Shown in pieces: positions 19,012 through 27,846 of a stretch of DNA of 64,000 nt (the stretch's first letter is position 1; every line of letters starts with the position of its first letter). The notes below the pieces were generated by a model. It made no database searches. It was given only the letters and a program-made list of their open reading frames with translations, and was not told where the DNA came from. The translations under genes and the position numbers were made by a program. Source of the stretch: Mycobacterium sp. 050128 (GTDB lineage: Bacteria; Actinomycetota; Actinomycetes; Mycobacteriales; Mycobacteriaceae); the NCBI RefSeq assembly GCF_036409155.1, contig NZ_JAZGLW010000007.1:97869-161868 (forward strand). The letters are read 5' to 3'.

Positions 19012-20382
19012 ATGGCAATTGCGAACAGCACTGACGGATTTCGGCCACCGGTAACCCCTTTCGCCGGATGGACGCGAGACGGTCACGGGCGGCTGGTTCC
19101 CTTGGAAACGGCGCCCCACGTCGGTGGGTTCGCGCCGCCGGGAACCGGCAAAACACGCCGCTGGCTGGCCCAGTCCGCGGTGCTGTGGCCCGGCCCCGCG
19201 TTTGTGTCATCCAGTAAAGACGACCTGATGCAAATGGTGGCGTCGCGCCGCTACGGCCCTACAGCGCTGTTGGACCTGCGCCCGATCACTGCGCCCTACT
19301 ATCCCAAAGACTATGTCTCGTACCGCTTTGACCCCACAGCGCTGATCACCAGCCTCAACGACGCTATAGCAACAGCCCAAAGCCTGCTGAGCACATCAGC
19401 AATTGCCCTGTCCGGCAGCGCATTTCGCCAGGGCTCCGATCCTGGGCCGTGGGATCAGCTAGCGCTTGCACCGCTGGTGTGCCTGCTGTACGCGGCCAGC
19501 CCAGAGGGCACCGGGCAGGGGATGGAGTGGACCCTTGAAGCCTCAGAAAACGTCGAAGTCGGCCATCGTCACGACGCTTACCAAACGTCATGGAAACCCG
19601 GATGGGCCAGCGCCGCCGCGTGGACGGCTGACCCGCTGTTCGAGGCGCGAGTGCGCGCCGTGCTGGAAATGGAACCTAAGCAACGCGATTCGGTGAAAAT
19701 GACCGTGACCAAAGTTCTCACCGCCTGGCTGCTTACAACCAAACGCGACCGCAAGTTCCCGTCGCTGGACTTGTCGTTCTTCGACGGCGCAGACGCCACG
19801 CTGTTCCTCCTGACCCCTGCTGATGGAACGGTCGCTGCGCAAGCAATTGTGTTGATGGATCAGCTGATCAATCGGCAACGTATGAAAGTGGCGCAGTGGG
19901 AGGAATTTCACCGCATCGGGCTGTTCCTCGACGAGATCACCAACACTCCGATTCCTCGGCTTCCCCAGTATTTGGCCGAATCGCGTGGGCTCGGATGTTC
20001 TATTTGCTTTGCGGCGCAGGCCGGTTCGCAACTCGATGCCATTTATGGCCCGTTGCAAGGCAAGGCCATCCGAGATGTCACTCCCGCGGCGATGATCATG
20101 TACGGCTCCCACGAGCGCGATATCATGGAATCGGCCGCATTCTGGTCAGGCAAAGCAACACGCAGCCACCAAAGCTACGATCACAACTCGGATAACAAAA
20201 GCACCAGCCGCCACTTCGGGAATGCCTTGGAGCCAGCGGAGTTGCTGCCCCGCAACATCGGGGAGGCCCGGCTGATCCCCAGGGGCGCGCCAGGCGAGAT
20301 GGTAGAGCTGATCGATTGGGACGAGTTCATCACATACCTCGACGAGCTGCGCGCCGCTCGCCGGCGGCGTGTAGCATCTTAA
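19012..20382 (+). CDS. VirD4/TcpA-like type IV coupling ATPase
   Basis: 456 residues. Walker A APPGTGKT (~41-48), Walker B IGLFLDEITN (~300), then a glutamine-rich sensor CFAAQAGSQLDAIYG (~335), the pattern of TraG/TraD/VirD4 proteins. It should bring the relaxase-DNA complex to the channel. There is no obvious N-terminal membrane segment, so membrane anchoring may come from a neighbour such as the protein at 20,886. It begins 3 bases after the zinc-ribbon gene. Confidence 0.88.
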   Translation: MAIANSTDGFRPPVTPFAGWTRDGHGRLVPLETAPHVGGFAPPGTGKTRRWLAQSAVLWPGPAFVSSSKDDLMQMVASRRYGPTALLDLRPITAPYYPKDYVSYRFDPTALITSLNDAIATAQSLLSTSAIALSGSAFRQGSDPGPWDQLALAPLVCLLYAASPEGTGQGMEWTLEASENVEVGHRHDAYQTSWKPGWASAAAWTADPLFEARVRAVLEMEPKQRDSVKMTVTKVLTAWLLTTKRDRKFPSLDLSFFDGADATLFLLTPADGTVAAQAIVLMDQLINRQRMKVAQWEEFHRIGLFLDEITNTPIPRLPQYLAESRGLGCSICFAAQAGSQLDAIYGPLQGKAIRDVTPAAMIMYGSHERDIMESAAFWSGKATRSHQSYDHNSDNKSTSRHFGNALEPAELLPRNIGEARLIPRGAPGEMVELIDWDEFITYLDELRAARRRRVAS

Positions 20383-20845
20383 ACACGTTGTTACAGTGCT
20401 ACTTTGGTGCCAATGAAACTTGCCATCTCAAAAAATGGAGTCTTTGGACGTGAATAGTCTTGACGAAGACACGGCCGCCGAGGCCGCCGAAACGACACGC
20501 ATTTGAGGCTAGTCGCCGACGACACGACGCGCGACGGGTCGGATTGCCGTAGGTCAGAGCTTGGCGATATGTCAGGGCCCTGTGCGGCGGTGAGCGTTGG
20601 CGCCGTCTCCGACCACGGGGGCTGGCGGGCGTGGCGCTGACAAGTGGCCCGCCGGCTGAGGCGTGTACCACAACCTGCTTGTGCTGTCGCGGAGAAGTCA
20701 CGCGGGCCGCGCGCACTCCCGCCAGCGGACGTCACACACTGTGGGCACTAAACAGCAGCGCCGCCTCAGTGAATCAGTAACAGCAGGCAGCGAAGCCCAG
20801 ATCGGAGTCATCCTGGGCCCGCGGCAGCCCAGTGGCGGCAAAAAA
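20383..20845. other. non-coding gap after the coupling-protein gene
   Basis: About 460 bases without a convincing gene in either direction. It contains small hairpins, for example CTGGGC...GCCCAG near 20,815-20,832. Nothing resembling a tRNA, insertion sequence or array was seen. Confidence 0.5.
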
Positions 20846-20879
20846 TAGCGCAGGAGAGCGTCTTTGGGCGCTTTACGCT
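20846..20879 (+). promoter_or_regulatory. leaderless plasmid-regulon promoter
   Basis: TAGCGCAGGAGA, 16 bases, TACGCT (20874-20879), 6 bases to the ATG at 20,886. A hairpin GAGCGT/ACGCTC spans 20,856-20,880 and could be an overlapping operator. Confidence 0.55.
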
Positions 20880-20885
20880 CAAAGT

Positions 20886-21557
20886 ATGGCCGTTGACCTG
20901 CCTCCGGACCGCTTCGATGACGTCCGGCGAGAATGGATCGCCTACCACCAATGGTGGTCGACGATTCAGCGCTGCCGCGCCGAGCAGCTCGGGCGGATCG
21001 TGCGCAAACGGCAGCGCATTCGCACCTCGGCGGTACCAGATCCACACGACGACACCCGAATCGATCCACTGTGGATGCGGGCAGCCAAGTCGCGGGCCGC
21101 GCGCGTGGAGGTGGCCTTCGTAGTGGCGGCAGCCGTCATTGCGCCGATCGGGTGGGCAGGGGGGTGGGTGTTGAAGGCCATGCTGGTCCGCCTGATCCCG
21201 CAGACGCTGCGCGGCTTCCCGGTCGCGGCGATGTTGTGGGCTGGGGCTGCCTTCGCCGCGCTGACGGTGGTGATTTCTCAGCTCGTCTACGACCCGGCAG
21301 GCTCATTCGGCCAAATCGCGGTACTGCCCTGGCTGTGTTTACAGCTCGTCATGATTCCCACGGTGGCGGGCATCTACGGCATCGCCGAGGGCTGGCTGGC
21401 TGTCGCAGGATCTGACCAATGGTGGCCGCTGACCCCGGTCAAAAAGCCGATCACGCCCGAGGACGCGGCGGCCATTTTGGGTGCCTACGACATGACCGGG
21501 CCAGGGGTGGTCGACACACGACCGCTGCACGAGCCTGGCGAAAGGACGCGCCCGTGA
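20886..21557 (+). CDS. multi-spanning membrane protein of the transfer region
   Basis: 223 residues. A basic cytoplasmic N-terminus (~75 residues, Arg-rich) is followed by three or four hydrophobic segments (~78-100, 115-150, 155-180) and a short C-terminal tail. The start is set by the promoter 6 bases upstream. No family recognised; the location suggests a mating-channel subunit or a membrane anchor for the coupling ATPase. Confidence 0.7.
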   Translation: MAVDLPPDRFDDVRREWIAYHQWWSTIQRCRAEQLGRIVRKRQRIRTSAVPDPHDDTRIDPLWMRAAKSRAARVEVAFVVAAAVIAPIGWAGGWVLKAMLVRLIPQTLRGFPVAAMLWAGAAFAALTVVISQLVYDPAGSFGQIAVLPWLCLQLVMIPTVAGIYGIAEGWLAVAGSDQWWPLTPVKKPITPEDAAAILGAYDMTGPGVVDTRPLHEPGERTRP

Positions 21558-21565
21558 CCAGCGAT

Positions 21566-22063
21566 TCACGCAGAGTTGGCGTCGGCGATCGAAGTGGTCG
21601 AGCCGTGCCAGGCGCCCAACTGCTCATCGGGGTTCAGTTCGATGAGGACGCGCCGAATAAGGTCGATGCGCCGCTCGACAGCGGCATGGTCCTCTTCGAG
21701 CCGGTCGAGTTCGTCGCGGAGCTGAGCCGTGAGCCGTTCTGTGATCTCGTCTTCACTGACAGGCCGAAGTGGGTGCTTCTTTTCGCGAAGGCCGGCCCGG
21801 TTACGGCGGGGAGTGAGGCTCATGGGATGGCCGCCGAGCAGCACGACCGCCGCAGAGCCGGGTTGCCACCCGAGGGTGGCGTCCAGGCGCAGCAAAGTGC
21901 CGACAGCCGGGGTGTTTTGGGCTTTGCGGCGGCGGGCCTTGACGAGGGTATCGACACCGGGGCCGCCGCGATCCGCCACTTCCTGCTTAGACATGTTCAG
22001 CTGCGCGAGACGGGCCTCGACGAAGTGGATGAGCCGGTCGATCCCGTCGGCTGGGGCGGTCAT
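21566..22063 (-). CDS. XRE-type helix-turn-helix regulator
   Basis: 165 residues. The N-terminal ~60 residues are a small HTH (LAQLNMSKQEVADRGGPGVD, then LLRLDATLGWQPGS), typical of XRE regulators that begin with a short dimer helix. The C-terminal half is a charged predicted coiled coil (ERLTAQLRDELDRLEEDHAA). It is divergent from the gene at 22,153, and its own promoter carries the TAGCG/GGATAT box of the plasmid regulon, which suggests autoregulation and makes it the first candidate regulator of that motif. Confidence 0.78.
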   Translation of the reverse strand: MTAPADGIDRLIHFVEARLAQLNMSKQEVADRGGPGVDTLVKARRRKAQNTPAVGTLLRLDATLGWQPGSAAVVLLGGHPMSLTPRRNRAGLREKKHPLRPVSEDEITERLTAQLRDELDRLEEDHAAVERRIDLIRRVLIELNPDEQLGAWHGSTTSIADANSA

Positions 22064-22070
22064 ATCCCGC

Positions 22071-22102
22071 ACCCTACCGCACGAAATGCCCCATATCCGC
22101 TA
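22071..22102 (-). promoter_or_regulatory. leaderless plasmid-regulon promoter of the XRE gene
   Basis: On the minus strand TAGCGGATAT (22102-22093), 16 bases, TAGGGT (22076-22071), then 7 bases to the ATG. Box-to-minus-10 and minus-10-to-start distances equal those before the espI-like gene. Confidence 0.6.
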
Positions 22103-22108
22103 CCAGAT

Positions 22109-22146
22109 TCCGGACCCGGATTTCTGTCACATCCGATAACTAGGGT
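22109..22146 (+). promoter_or_regulatory. divergent promoter of the 22,153 gene
   Basis: CGGATTT (22117-22123) and TAGGGT (22141-22146), 17 bases apart, with 6 bases to the ATG; compare CGGATTT...TAGGGT before eccC. A small palindrome TCCGG-AC-CCGGA (22109-22120) overlaps the box. Confidence 0.5.
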
Positions 22147-22152
22147 CGTTTC

Positions 22153-22503
22153 ATGAGAATACTGATCGCGTTCCTCTGCATGGGTTTTCTGGCCACGATG
22201 GCCACCGCGCTGGCCCTCTTCGAGGTGTTAGCCCGGACCTGGCCGCTACTCATCGTCGCACTCGGCGTTGTCGTGGCCGTGCGGCTGCATGATCGCCACG
22301 CCCGCAAAGCCGCTACACCGCCAGCCACCCTGCTTCCGGCAAGGAGTGTCGCCGTGCCCCGGCCGGCGCCCGCACCGCAGCCGATACAAGCCCGTCCCGC
22401 GGGCTGGGTGCTCGTCCCCGTGTGGGTGGACAGTCAGGGACAACCTCAGCGCCACCCGGTCATCGACGGTGACGTGATCATGGAGGACAGGCGCGGTGGC
22501 TGA
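22153..22503 (+). CDS. small membrane protein of the transfer operon
   Basis: 116 residues. Two adjacent hydrophobic stretches at the N-terminus (about residues 2-20 and 27-42), then a Pro/Ala-rich linker and a short C-terminal part. The stop overlaps the next gene by 8 bases. Probably a minor subunit of the mating channel; no family recognised. Confidence 0.65.
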   Translation: MRILIAFLCMGFLATMATALALFEVLARTWPLLIVALGVVVAVRLHDRHARKAATPPATLLPARSVAVPRPAPAPQPIQARPAGWVLVPVWVDSQGQPQRHPVIDGDVIMEDRRGG

Positions 22504-23611
22504 GGGGACAACGTCGACCCAAGACTGGATGCTCGCGCAGCTCTTAGATGACGGGCCGGTCCTGACCGTCACCGATCAGGTTGAGCCCCAAGCCGACTGC
22601 GCCAACAGCGAGGGGCCTACTGGAGTCGAGGACGACGCGGTCGACCAGCACGACGGCACCAACCCTGCATCAGCCGCCGAGGCCGCTACCGCGCTGCCGC
22701 ACGAACTCGACGAGCCCGCCGAAGTGGGCGAGCACACCGATCCCGACGTCAATCGCGGGGCAAAACGAACGGCCGTCTGGCTGGGCTGCGGTGCTGCGGT
22801 GGTGGCGGTGCTGATCGTGGTGGCATTCGCCGGATTCGGCGGCGGCCCGGACCCAGTGTCACCGCCACAGCACCACGCCACCATCGCCGCGGTCGCCGCC
22901 GCTCCGACGACCAGTGCCGCCGTGCCACAACAGGATCAGGCCGTGCCGTATACCCCCTGGAGCACCAGTTGCACCCCAGACGGAGGTGCGGGCGACCAGC
23001 TCGCCGCACGCTCAACGCTGGCGCTGACCGACACCGCAACCGACTCGGCGTGGGTGTGTGGCCGCGGACCACAGGAAAGCCGCCTCGACGGCCAAGTGCT
23101 GCACGTGCAGTTCATGTGCGACCCGTCGCGCCCGAACTCGGCATGCAGCTACATGCTCAATTCGCTGTCGGTGACTCCGGGCTGGGTGGCCAAAACCCAA
23201 GGCGGCAAAGAGGAATGGATGCAGCACCGCGTCGTGACCAACGTGCAGTTCAACTTTTTCAACGGCAATGAACTCGTCACGGATCCACTGCCAGTCGACA
23301 CACACAGCGTCCACGGCCCGGTCTCGGTGACCTTGCCCAGACGAGTCCTGGTCTCCCGTGTTGATGTGATTATTCTGCACACCGATCGTCCGCCGGCGAA
23401 TCCGCTGCCAAGCTCGCCGGCGGCTGCGCCGAGCGCCGGCGCGGGCGAGCAGCCGCCCAACGGGCTGATGGATTCCCTGCTGGGTGCACCGGGTTCTGAC
23501 CCGGCGTCGCCACCGCCGGCCGATCCCGCCAGCGGCGCCACGGCCGGCACCCCAGTCGATGCCACCTTCGCGATGAGCCAACTGCAGTTCTTCGGCCACT
23601 CGCCTAACTAA
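22496..23611 (+). CDS. single-pass membrane protein of the transfer operon
   Basis: 371 residues from a GTG overlapping the previous gene. An acidic cytoplasmic region (~1-85), one transmembrane helix (AVWLGCGAAVVAVLIVVAFA, ~90-112) and an extracytoplasmic domain with at least four cysteines, then a Pro/Ala-rich tail. It resembles periplasmic channel components in topology only. It lies 13 bases before tcpC. Confidence 0.65.
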   Translation: MAEGTTSTQDWMLAQLLDDGPVLTVTDQVEPQADCANSEGPTGVEDDAVDQHDGTNPASAAEAATALPHELDEPAEVGEHTDPDVNRGAKRTAVWLGCGAAVVAVLIVVAFAGFGGGPDPVSPPQHHATIAAVAAAPTTSAAVPQQDQAVPYTPWSTSCTPDGGAGDQLAARSTLALTDTATDSAWVCGRGPQESRLDGQVLHVQFMCDPSRPNSACSYMLNSLSVTPGWVAKTQGGKEEWMQHRVVTNVQFNFFNGNELVTDPLPVDTHSVHGPVSVTLPRRVLVSRVDVIILHTDRPPANPLPSSPAAAPSAGAGEQPPNGLMDSLLGAPGSDPASPPPADPASGATAGTPVDATFAMSQLQFFGHSPN

Positions 23612-23624
23612 AGGACCAGCTTTC

Positions 23625-24572
23625 ATGAGCACCATCACGATGTCGAGGACCTGGCAGTCGCGCATCGGCCGCGGCCGCGGTCTTCTTCGTCAGGCCGCGA
23701 TCGCGGTCGTGACGCTCTTTGCGGTGTTCGGGTTCGCCGCCTCGCTGAAGGTCTTTTTCAGTGCATCTCATCCTGATAGCAGCGACGTCGCCGCAATCGC
23801 CAACCGTGCCGGCAATCAGCGCGCCGCCGCGGGTCAGTTCGCCGCTGATTTCGTTGCCGCGGTGTTAACCACGCCGAGCTCCAAACAGTCGACGCTGCAA
23901 CGCTTCATCACGCTTTCCGAGTCCGACAGAGCGTTCGCGGCGGCGCAGTCGGCTCCGCCGCCGCCAGCGGTGATCAACACCCCCAAAGTGTGGTCGGTGG
24001 TGCCCAACGGCTCGGTCGGCGACGTCGATCTGTATGGGGTTGTCGTGGTCGTGCAGCAACGCTCCTACGCGTCGGCGGAAGCAGCGAGCGCGTTTTATGG
24101 TGTGCCCGTGGCGGTTTGGCACTACCAACCGCGCGCAATGGACTGGCCGGTGCCGATGAGTAACCCCGGCCCGGGCGCCGATGTGAAACAGGGCTACGAC
24201 CACCCGTTGAGCCCCAGCAGCCCGGTCTATCCCGTGGTGAGCGGCTTCATCAACACGTACCTGACGGCCACGAGCGGCCTGGACCGCTACGTTGTGGCCG
24301 ACTCGTGAATCAAACCGATCGGCGGCTATCAAAGCGCCGTGATCAAGAACGCCGACACCGCCACCGAAGTCCCTGACGCGCCGGCCCCGGGGACCCGCGT
24401 TCACGTCCGAGCGCGCGTCGTCGCGCAAACTTCACAATTTGCCGCACTCAATTTTACATTTCCGCTGACTGTCGAAAATAACGGCGGAACATGGATGGTC
24501 ACGAGCATAGACTCAATACCGCAGCTCAGTAATAACAGCAACCCTGTGCCGGCCACCTCAACACACAATTAA
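23625..24572 (+). pseudogene. tcpC: TcpC-like mating-channel protein interrupted by an in-frame TGA
   Basis: The frame opens at 23,625 (ATG) with one transmembrane helix (~23-45) and an NTF2-like domain, stops at TGA 24,306-24,308 (after ...RYVVADS), and continues in the same frame to 24,572 as a second NTF2-like domain (INKxxD-like start, FPLTVENNGGTWMVTSID near the end). TcpC has two such domains on the outer face, so the two pieces form one protein of ~315 residues. One substitution (GGA to TGA would restore DSGIKPIGG) explains the break. It could be a real mutation, readthrough, or a sequencing error. Confidence 0.75.
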
Positions 24573-24590
24573 CTAGACAAGGAGATCATC

Positions 24591-24884
24591 GTGAACGCGA
24601 CACATGCACAACTTCTGGCCGCAGGGCTCTTCACTTCCGGAACCTCGCTGGCCTACATGCTCGAAGGGCTGCTCGCCGCGGCCGCGCTCGTGGTGGGCAC
24701 CGTCGCCACGTTGGGCAAAGCGGGCAAAGAAGGCGCCGGCGCCGGCATGACCCACCAATTCCTGGTGATCGGTTTATCGGTGACCATCTTCTTGTCGGCG
24801 GGTATCGCAGCACTGTTCACCCACGAGTTCCAAAGCCACGGTGTCACCAACCACGTCAACGTACCCAACCCGTACGGGCAGTAA
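24591..24884 (+). CDS. small two-helix membrane protein, VirB2/pilin-like
   Basis: 97 residues, AAGGAG ribosome site before the GTG start. Two hydrophobic segments (about 24-42 and 58-78) with a short Gly/Lys loop between them, the topology of VirB2-like subunits. It overlaps the next gene by one base (TAATG). Family assignment rests on topology and position only. Confidence 0.6.
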   Translation: MNATHAQLLAAGLFTSGTSLAYMLEGLLAAAALVVGTVATLGKAGKEGAGAGMTHQFLVIGLSVTIFLSAGIAALFTHEFQSHGVTNHVNVPNPYGQ

Positions 24885-25249
24885 TGGCCGACGAAACCCC
24901 GGCCAAGGTTTGGTCGGACCAGCGCGATCTGCCGATCTACCTCGGCGACTCCGGAGACGGATTCCGCCTGCCGTTCAAAGAGAAATGGCGACTTCCTGAC
25001 ACCACAGCACTGCTGGTGGGCTTTGTCGCCACAGCCTCGCTGATGACTCTGAACCTTCAAAGCGGCAACGCCTTGATCATTGGTGCCGTTGGCGCGGCGC
25101 TGACCGCCGCCGCGATCTGGGCGCTGTCCAAACTACCCGCTAGCCGGCCCTCACTGCGTACTCGACTGCAGTTCTGGCTGGCCGACCTACACCCGCACGT
25201 CATGTGTTCGCACGAGCCGGGATCGCCGAAACACGGTCCGCGGCAATGA
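24884..25249 (+). CDS. VirB3/TcpE/PrgI-like small membrane protein
   Basis: 121 residues. The start LPIYLGDSGDGFRLPFKEKW precedes two hydrophobic segments (~44-62 and 66-84) and a basic tail, as in the small membrane protein that partners VirB4 in Gram-positive systems. Its stop overlaps the VirB4 start (ATGA). Confidence 0.65.
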   Translation: MADETPAKVWSDQRDLPIYLGDSGDGFRLPFKEKWRLPDTTALLVGFVATASLMTLNLQSGNALIIGAVGAALTAAAIWALSKLPASRPSLRTRLQFWLADLHPHVMCSHEPGSPKHGPRQ

Positions 25250-27846
25250 CTGTCACACCCAGCGAAGCCCCCATTGAGGCTGTCGGCAACCTGCGCTTCA
25301 CCCACAGCGGGGTCTACGCCGAGTACCTGGTATCGGGGTTGCCGTTTATCTTTTTGCCCAAAGAGTCGCAGGACTTGGTCGCCGACATGCACGCCGAGCT
25401 GCTCCGGACCCTGCCATCAGGCTCGCTACTGAGCGGCCTGACAGCGCCGGTGGCAACCCGCAACATCACCCGGCGCATGATCTATGCCCACCCTGATCTG
25501 CACCCAGACAACGTCATTGACGCCACCGCCATGCCCGAACATGCCGAAGCCTGGGTGCAGCACTGCCAGCGCTGGGCCCCAGCCCTCCACGCCCGCAACT
25601 CGCGGCGGCGCATCTACTGGCTGAGCCTTCCGTTGGATTACGGCCTATCCGGGTCGACCACGGCAGGAGGATGGCAACGCCGCCTCGACTCGATCATCGG
25701 CCGCGACAAAGATAGCGCGGCCGCCCTGGCGCACTACCGCCAGCTGGCCGCCACGATGATCGCCAAGCTGCCCCCGGCGCTGTTCGCGAAACCGGTGAGC
25801 GTCGAACAGATCTGGTGGCATTGGAACTACACCGCCAGCCGCCACACCTGGCAGAAGCCCATCCCCAATCAACCCTATAACCCTGATGCCCGACTACCGG
25901 GATCCGCGTTCACACCGGTCTGGAAAGACCTGTCCGCTGCCGCGCTCCGTCAACGGCGATGGCGGGCCGCGCGCACCGAGGCTGACATATTCCTGCGTAC
26001 GTATCGACACGAGGACGACGGTGTGGCCGACTCGTATCAAGCCATCGTGGGACTGGAAAAATGGCCCGACGCCGGCCTGCGCTGGCCGCGCTCAACCATC
26101 TTCAAGGTGCTCGATGATGTGACCGGACCGGCCATCACGTTGGACTGGACGATTCATTTCACGTTCGACACCGCTGAGGTGGCCGTGGCAACCGCACACA
26201 ATGTCATCACCAACATCAAAGACCAAGCGCGCCAACGTGGCCGCCACGCCGACAGCGACGACGAGCTACTACGCAAACTCGTCTCCGGTAGGCAGCTGGC
26301 CTCTGCACTCAAACAGGGCAGCGCCGAACGAGGCGTCAACGCAGCGGTCGTGGTGATCGCCGCCGCCGCAGACGCCGCCGCCGCCGACACCGCGATCTCA
26401 GAAGTGATCCGCCGCTATCGCACCCAACGACTCGAGCTCAAACGCCGACGCGGCAGCCAACCCACATTGTGGCGCGCCCTGAATCCGGGAACCGAAACCA
26501 CCGCAGGCCTGCATGAGATTCGAAACCCTTCCACCACCAACGCATTCGCGAAACTCGTGCCACTGCTGGCCACCAGCCTCGGCAACAACGTCGGGGTCCC
26601 GCTGGGGGAGACCATCACCAGCCCCGGTCTGCGCGAGATCGTCCTCAACGACCTCATCGGCGCCCCCGGGCGCGACAATCCGGGCAACCTAGTCATCGGC
26701 GGATCCCCGGGGCGCGGAAAGTCGCAGTGCGCCAAGAACCTCGTCCGGTCATGGCTGGAATTAGGTGCCGGTGTACATCTCATCGACCCCACCGAGGCGC
26801 GCGAACACCAAACCGCATTATCCACATTCGACGCCAACAAAAAGGTCATCATCGACCCCAAAAACCCCCAATTCAGCCTGGACGGGCTGCGCATTTTTCC
26901 GTTTGAGTATGCCGCAGAGCGCACCGTAGACCATTTGCTGCCGCAAATAGGATTTCCGCCAGTGAGTCCTCAGGCTTCACGGCTTAAGGGGCTGCTCGCC
27001 CCGGCCTCACGAAACGCCAACGGCATCGGGTGCCTCAACCAGTTGATCGGGTTTCTAGCCGACCGCAGCAGACCAGACCGGGTCAGCATCGATGACGACT
27101 TACTCATCGCGTTGGAAGGCCTACGGGCCGAGCGGCTGCTGGCGCCGATGTTCGACGACACCCTGCCGCTGCCGGACTTGTCCAAGCAGCTTGTCATCTG
27201 GAACTTCGGCGGCCTCAAATTGCCCACTGTCACCGAGGAATACCAGGCACACCTACACCACCTAACCACCCCGAGTCAGCGTGCCGCCCAAGCCCTTTAC
27301 GGAATGGCCGCCAACCTCGCGGAATCGCTGTTCTTTTCCCGCGACACCCAACCCGACATCCTGGTCGTCGAAGAATGCGCGGCGTGGACACATTCTCCCG
27401 GAGGGCAGCGCTGCGCGAACAACGTGATCCGCCAAGGCCGTAAAGCATGGACGCTGTTCATGGGGATCAGCCAGTCACCCAGAAACGACTTCGGAGTACT
27501 GGAAGACGAATACATTGAGCAACGACTCTGCTTGGGCTTCAAAGAAACTGCCATCGCCGAGGACACACTGCTGTGGTGCAACCGCGACCTGGATCGCCAC
27601 CCGCAGCTGCGCAGCGACTACGTCACCAACACCAGCCCCGCGGCGATGCCCAACCACGGCGACGACACGATCGACAGCCGCCACGGCAAAGTCATTCCCG
27701 GCCGCGAAGGCGAGGCGTGGTTTCTCGACGAATTCGGCGGGTGGGGCAAGGTCAAGTTGTTCGGCGCACCGACCCGCGAGCTTGCCGAGCTCTATGACAC
27801 CAACCCACAACGCAAGCGACAACGCCAAAGGATCAGCGCGTGCTAG
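25246..27846 (+). CDS. virB4: VirB4-like conjugation ATPase
   Basis: 866 residues from the ATG overlapping the previous stop; a GTG at 25,204 is less likely. Walker A GGSPGRGKSQ (~484-493), Walker B ILVVEECAAW (~704) and an arginine-rich NNVIRQGRKAW helix follow the VirB4/TraC layout. It energises assembly of the mating channel at the inner membrane. The last bases overlap the next gene by 7, so the VirB4 and VirB6-like proteins are coupled. Confidence 0.9.
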   Translation: MTVTPSEAPIEAVGNLRFTHSGVYAEYLVSGLPFIFLPKESQDLVADMHAELLRTLPSGSLLSGLTAPVATRNITRRMIYAHPDLHPDNVIDATAMPEHAEAWVQHCQRWAPALHARNSRRRIYWLSLPLDYGLSGSTTAGGWQRRLDSIIGRDKDSAAALAHYRQLAATMIAKLPPALFAKPVSVEQIWWHWNYTASRHTWQKPIPNQPYNPDARLPGSAFTPVWKDLSAAALRQRRWRAARTEADIFLRTYRHEDDGVADSYQAIVGLEKWPDAGLRWPRSTIFKVLDDVTGPAITLDWTIHFTFDTAEVAVATAHNVITNIKDQARQRGRHADSDDELLRKLVSGRQLASALKQGSAERGVNAAVVVIAAAADAAAADTAISEVIRRYRTQRLELKRRRGSQPTLWRALNPGTETTAGLHEIRNPSTTNAFAKLVPLLATSLGNNVGVPLGETITSPGLREIVLNDLIGAPGRDNPGNLVIGGSPGRGKSQCAKNLVRSWLELGAGVHLIDPTEAREHQTALSTFDANKKVIIDPKNPQFSLDGLRIFPFEYAAERTVDHLLPQIGFPPVSPQASRLKGLLAPASRNANGIGCLNQLIGFLADRSRPDRVSIDDDLLIALEGLRAERLLAPMFDDTLPLPDLSKQLVIWNFGGLKLPTVTEEYQAHLHHLTTPSQRAAQALYGMAANLAESLFFSRDTQPDILVVEECAAWTHSPGGQRCANNVIRQGRKAWTLFMGISQSPRNDFGVLEDEYIEQRLCLGFKETAIAEDTLLWCNRDLDRHPQLRSDYVTNTSPAAMPNHGDDTIDSRHGKVIPGREGEAWFLDEFGGWGKVKLFGAPTRELAELYDTNPQRKRQRQRISAC

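Noticed and set aside
20391..20735. Minus-strand frame after the coupling-protein gene
   Set aside because: No ribosome site, Arg/Pro/Ser-rich translation, no recognisable domain.
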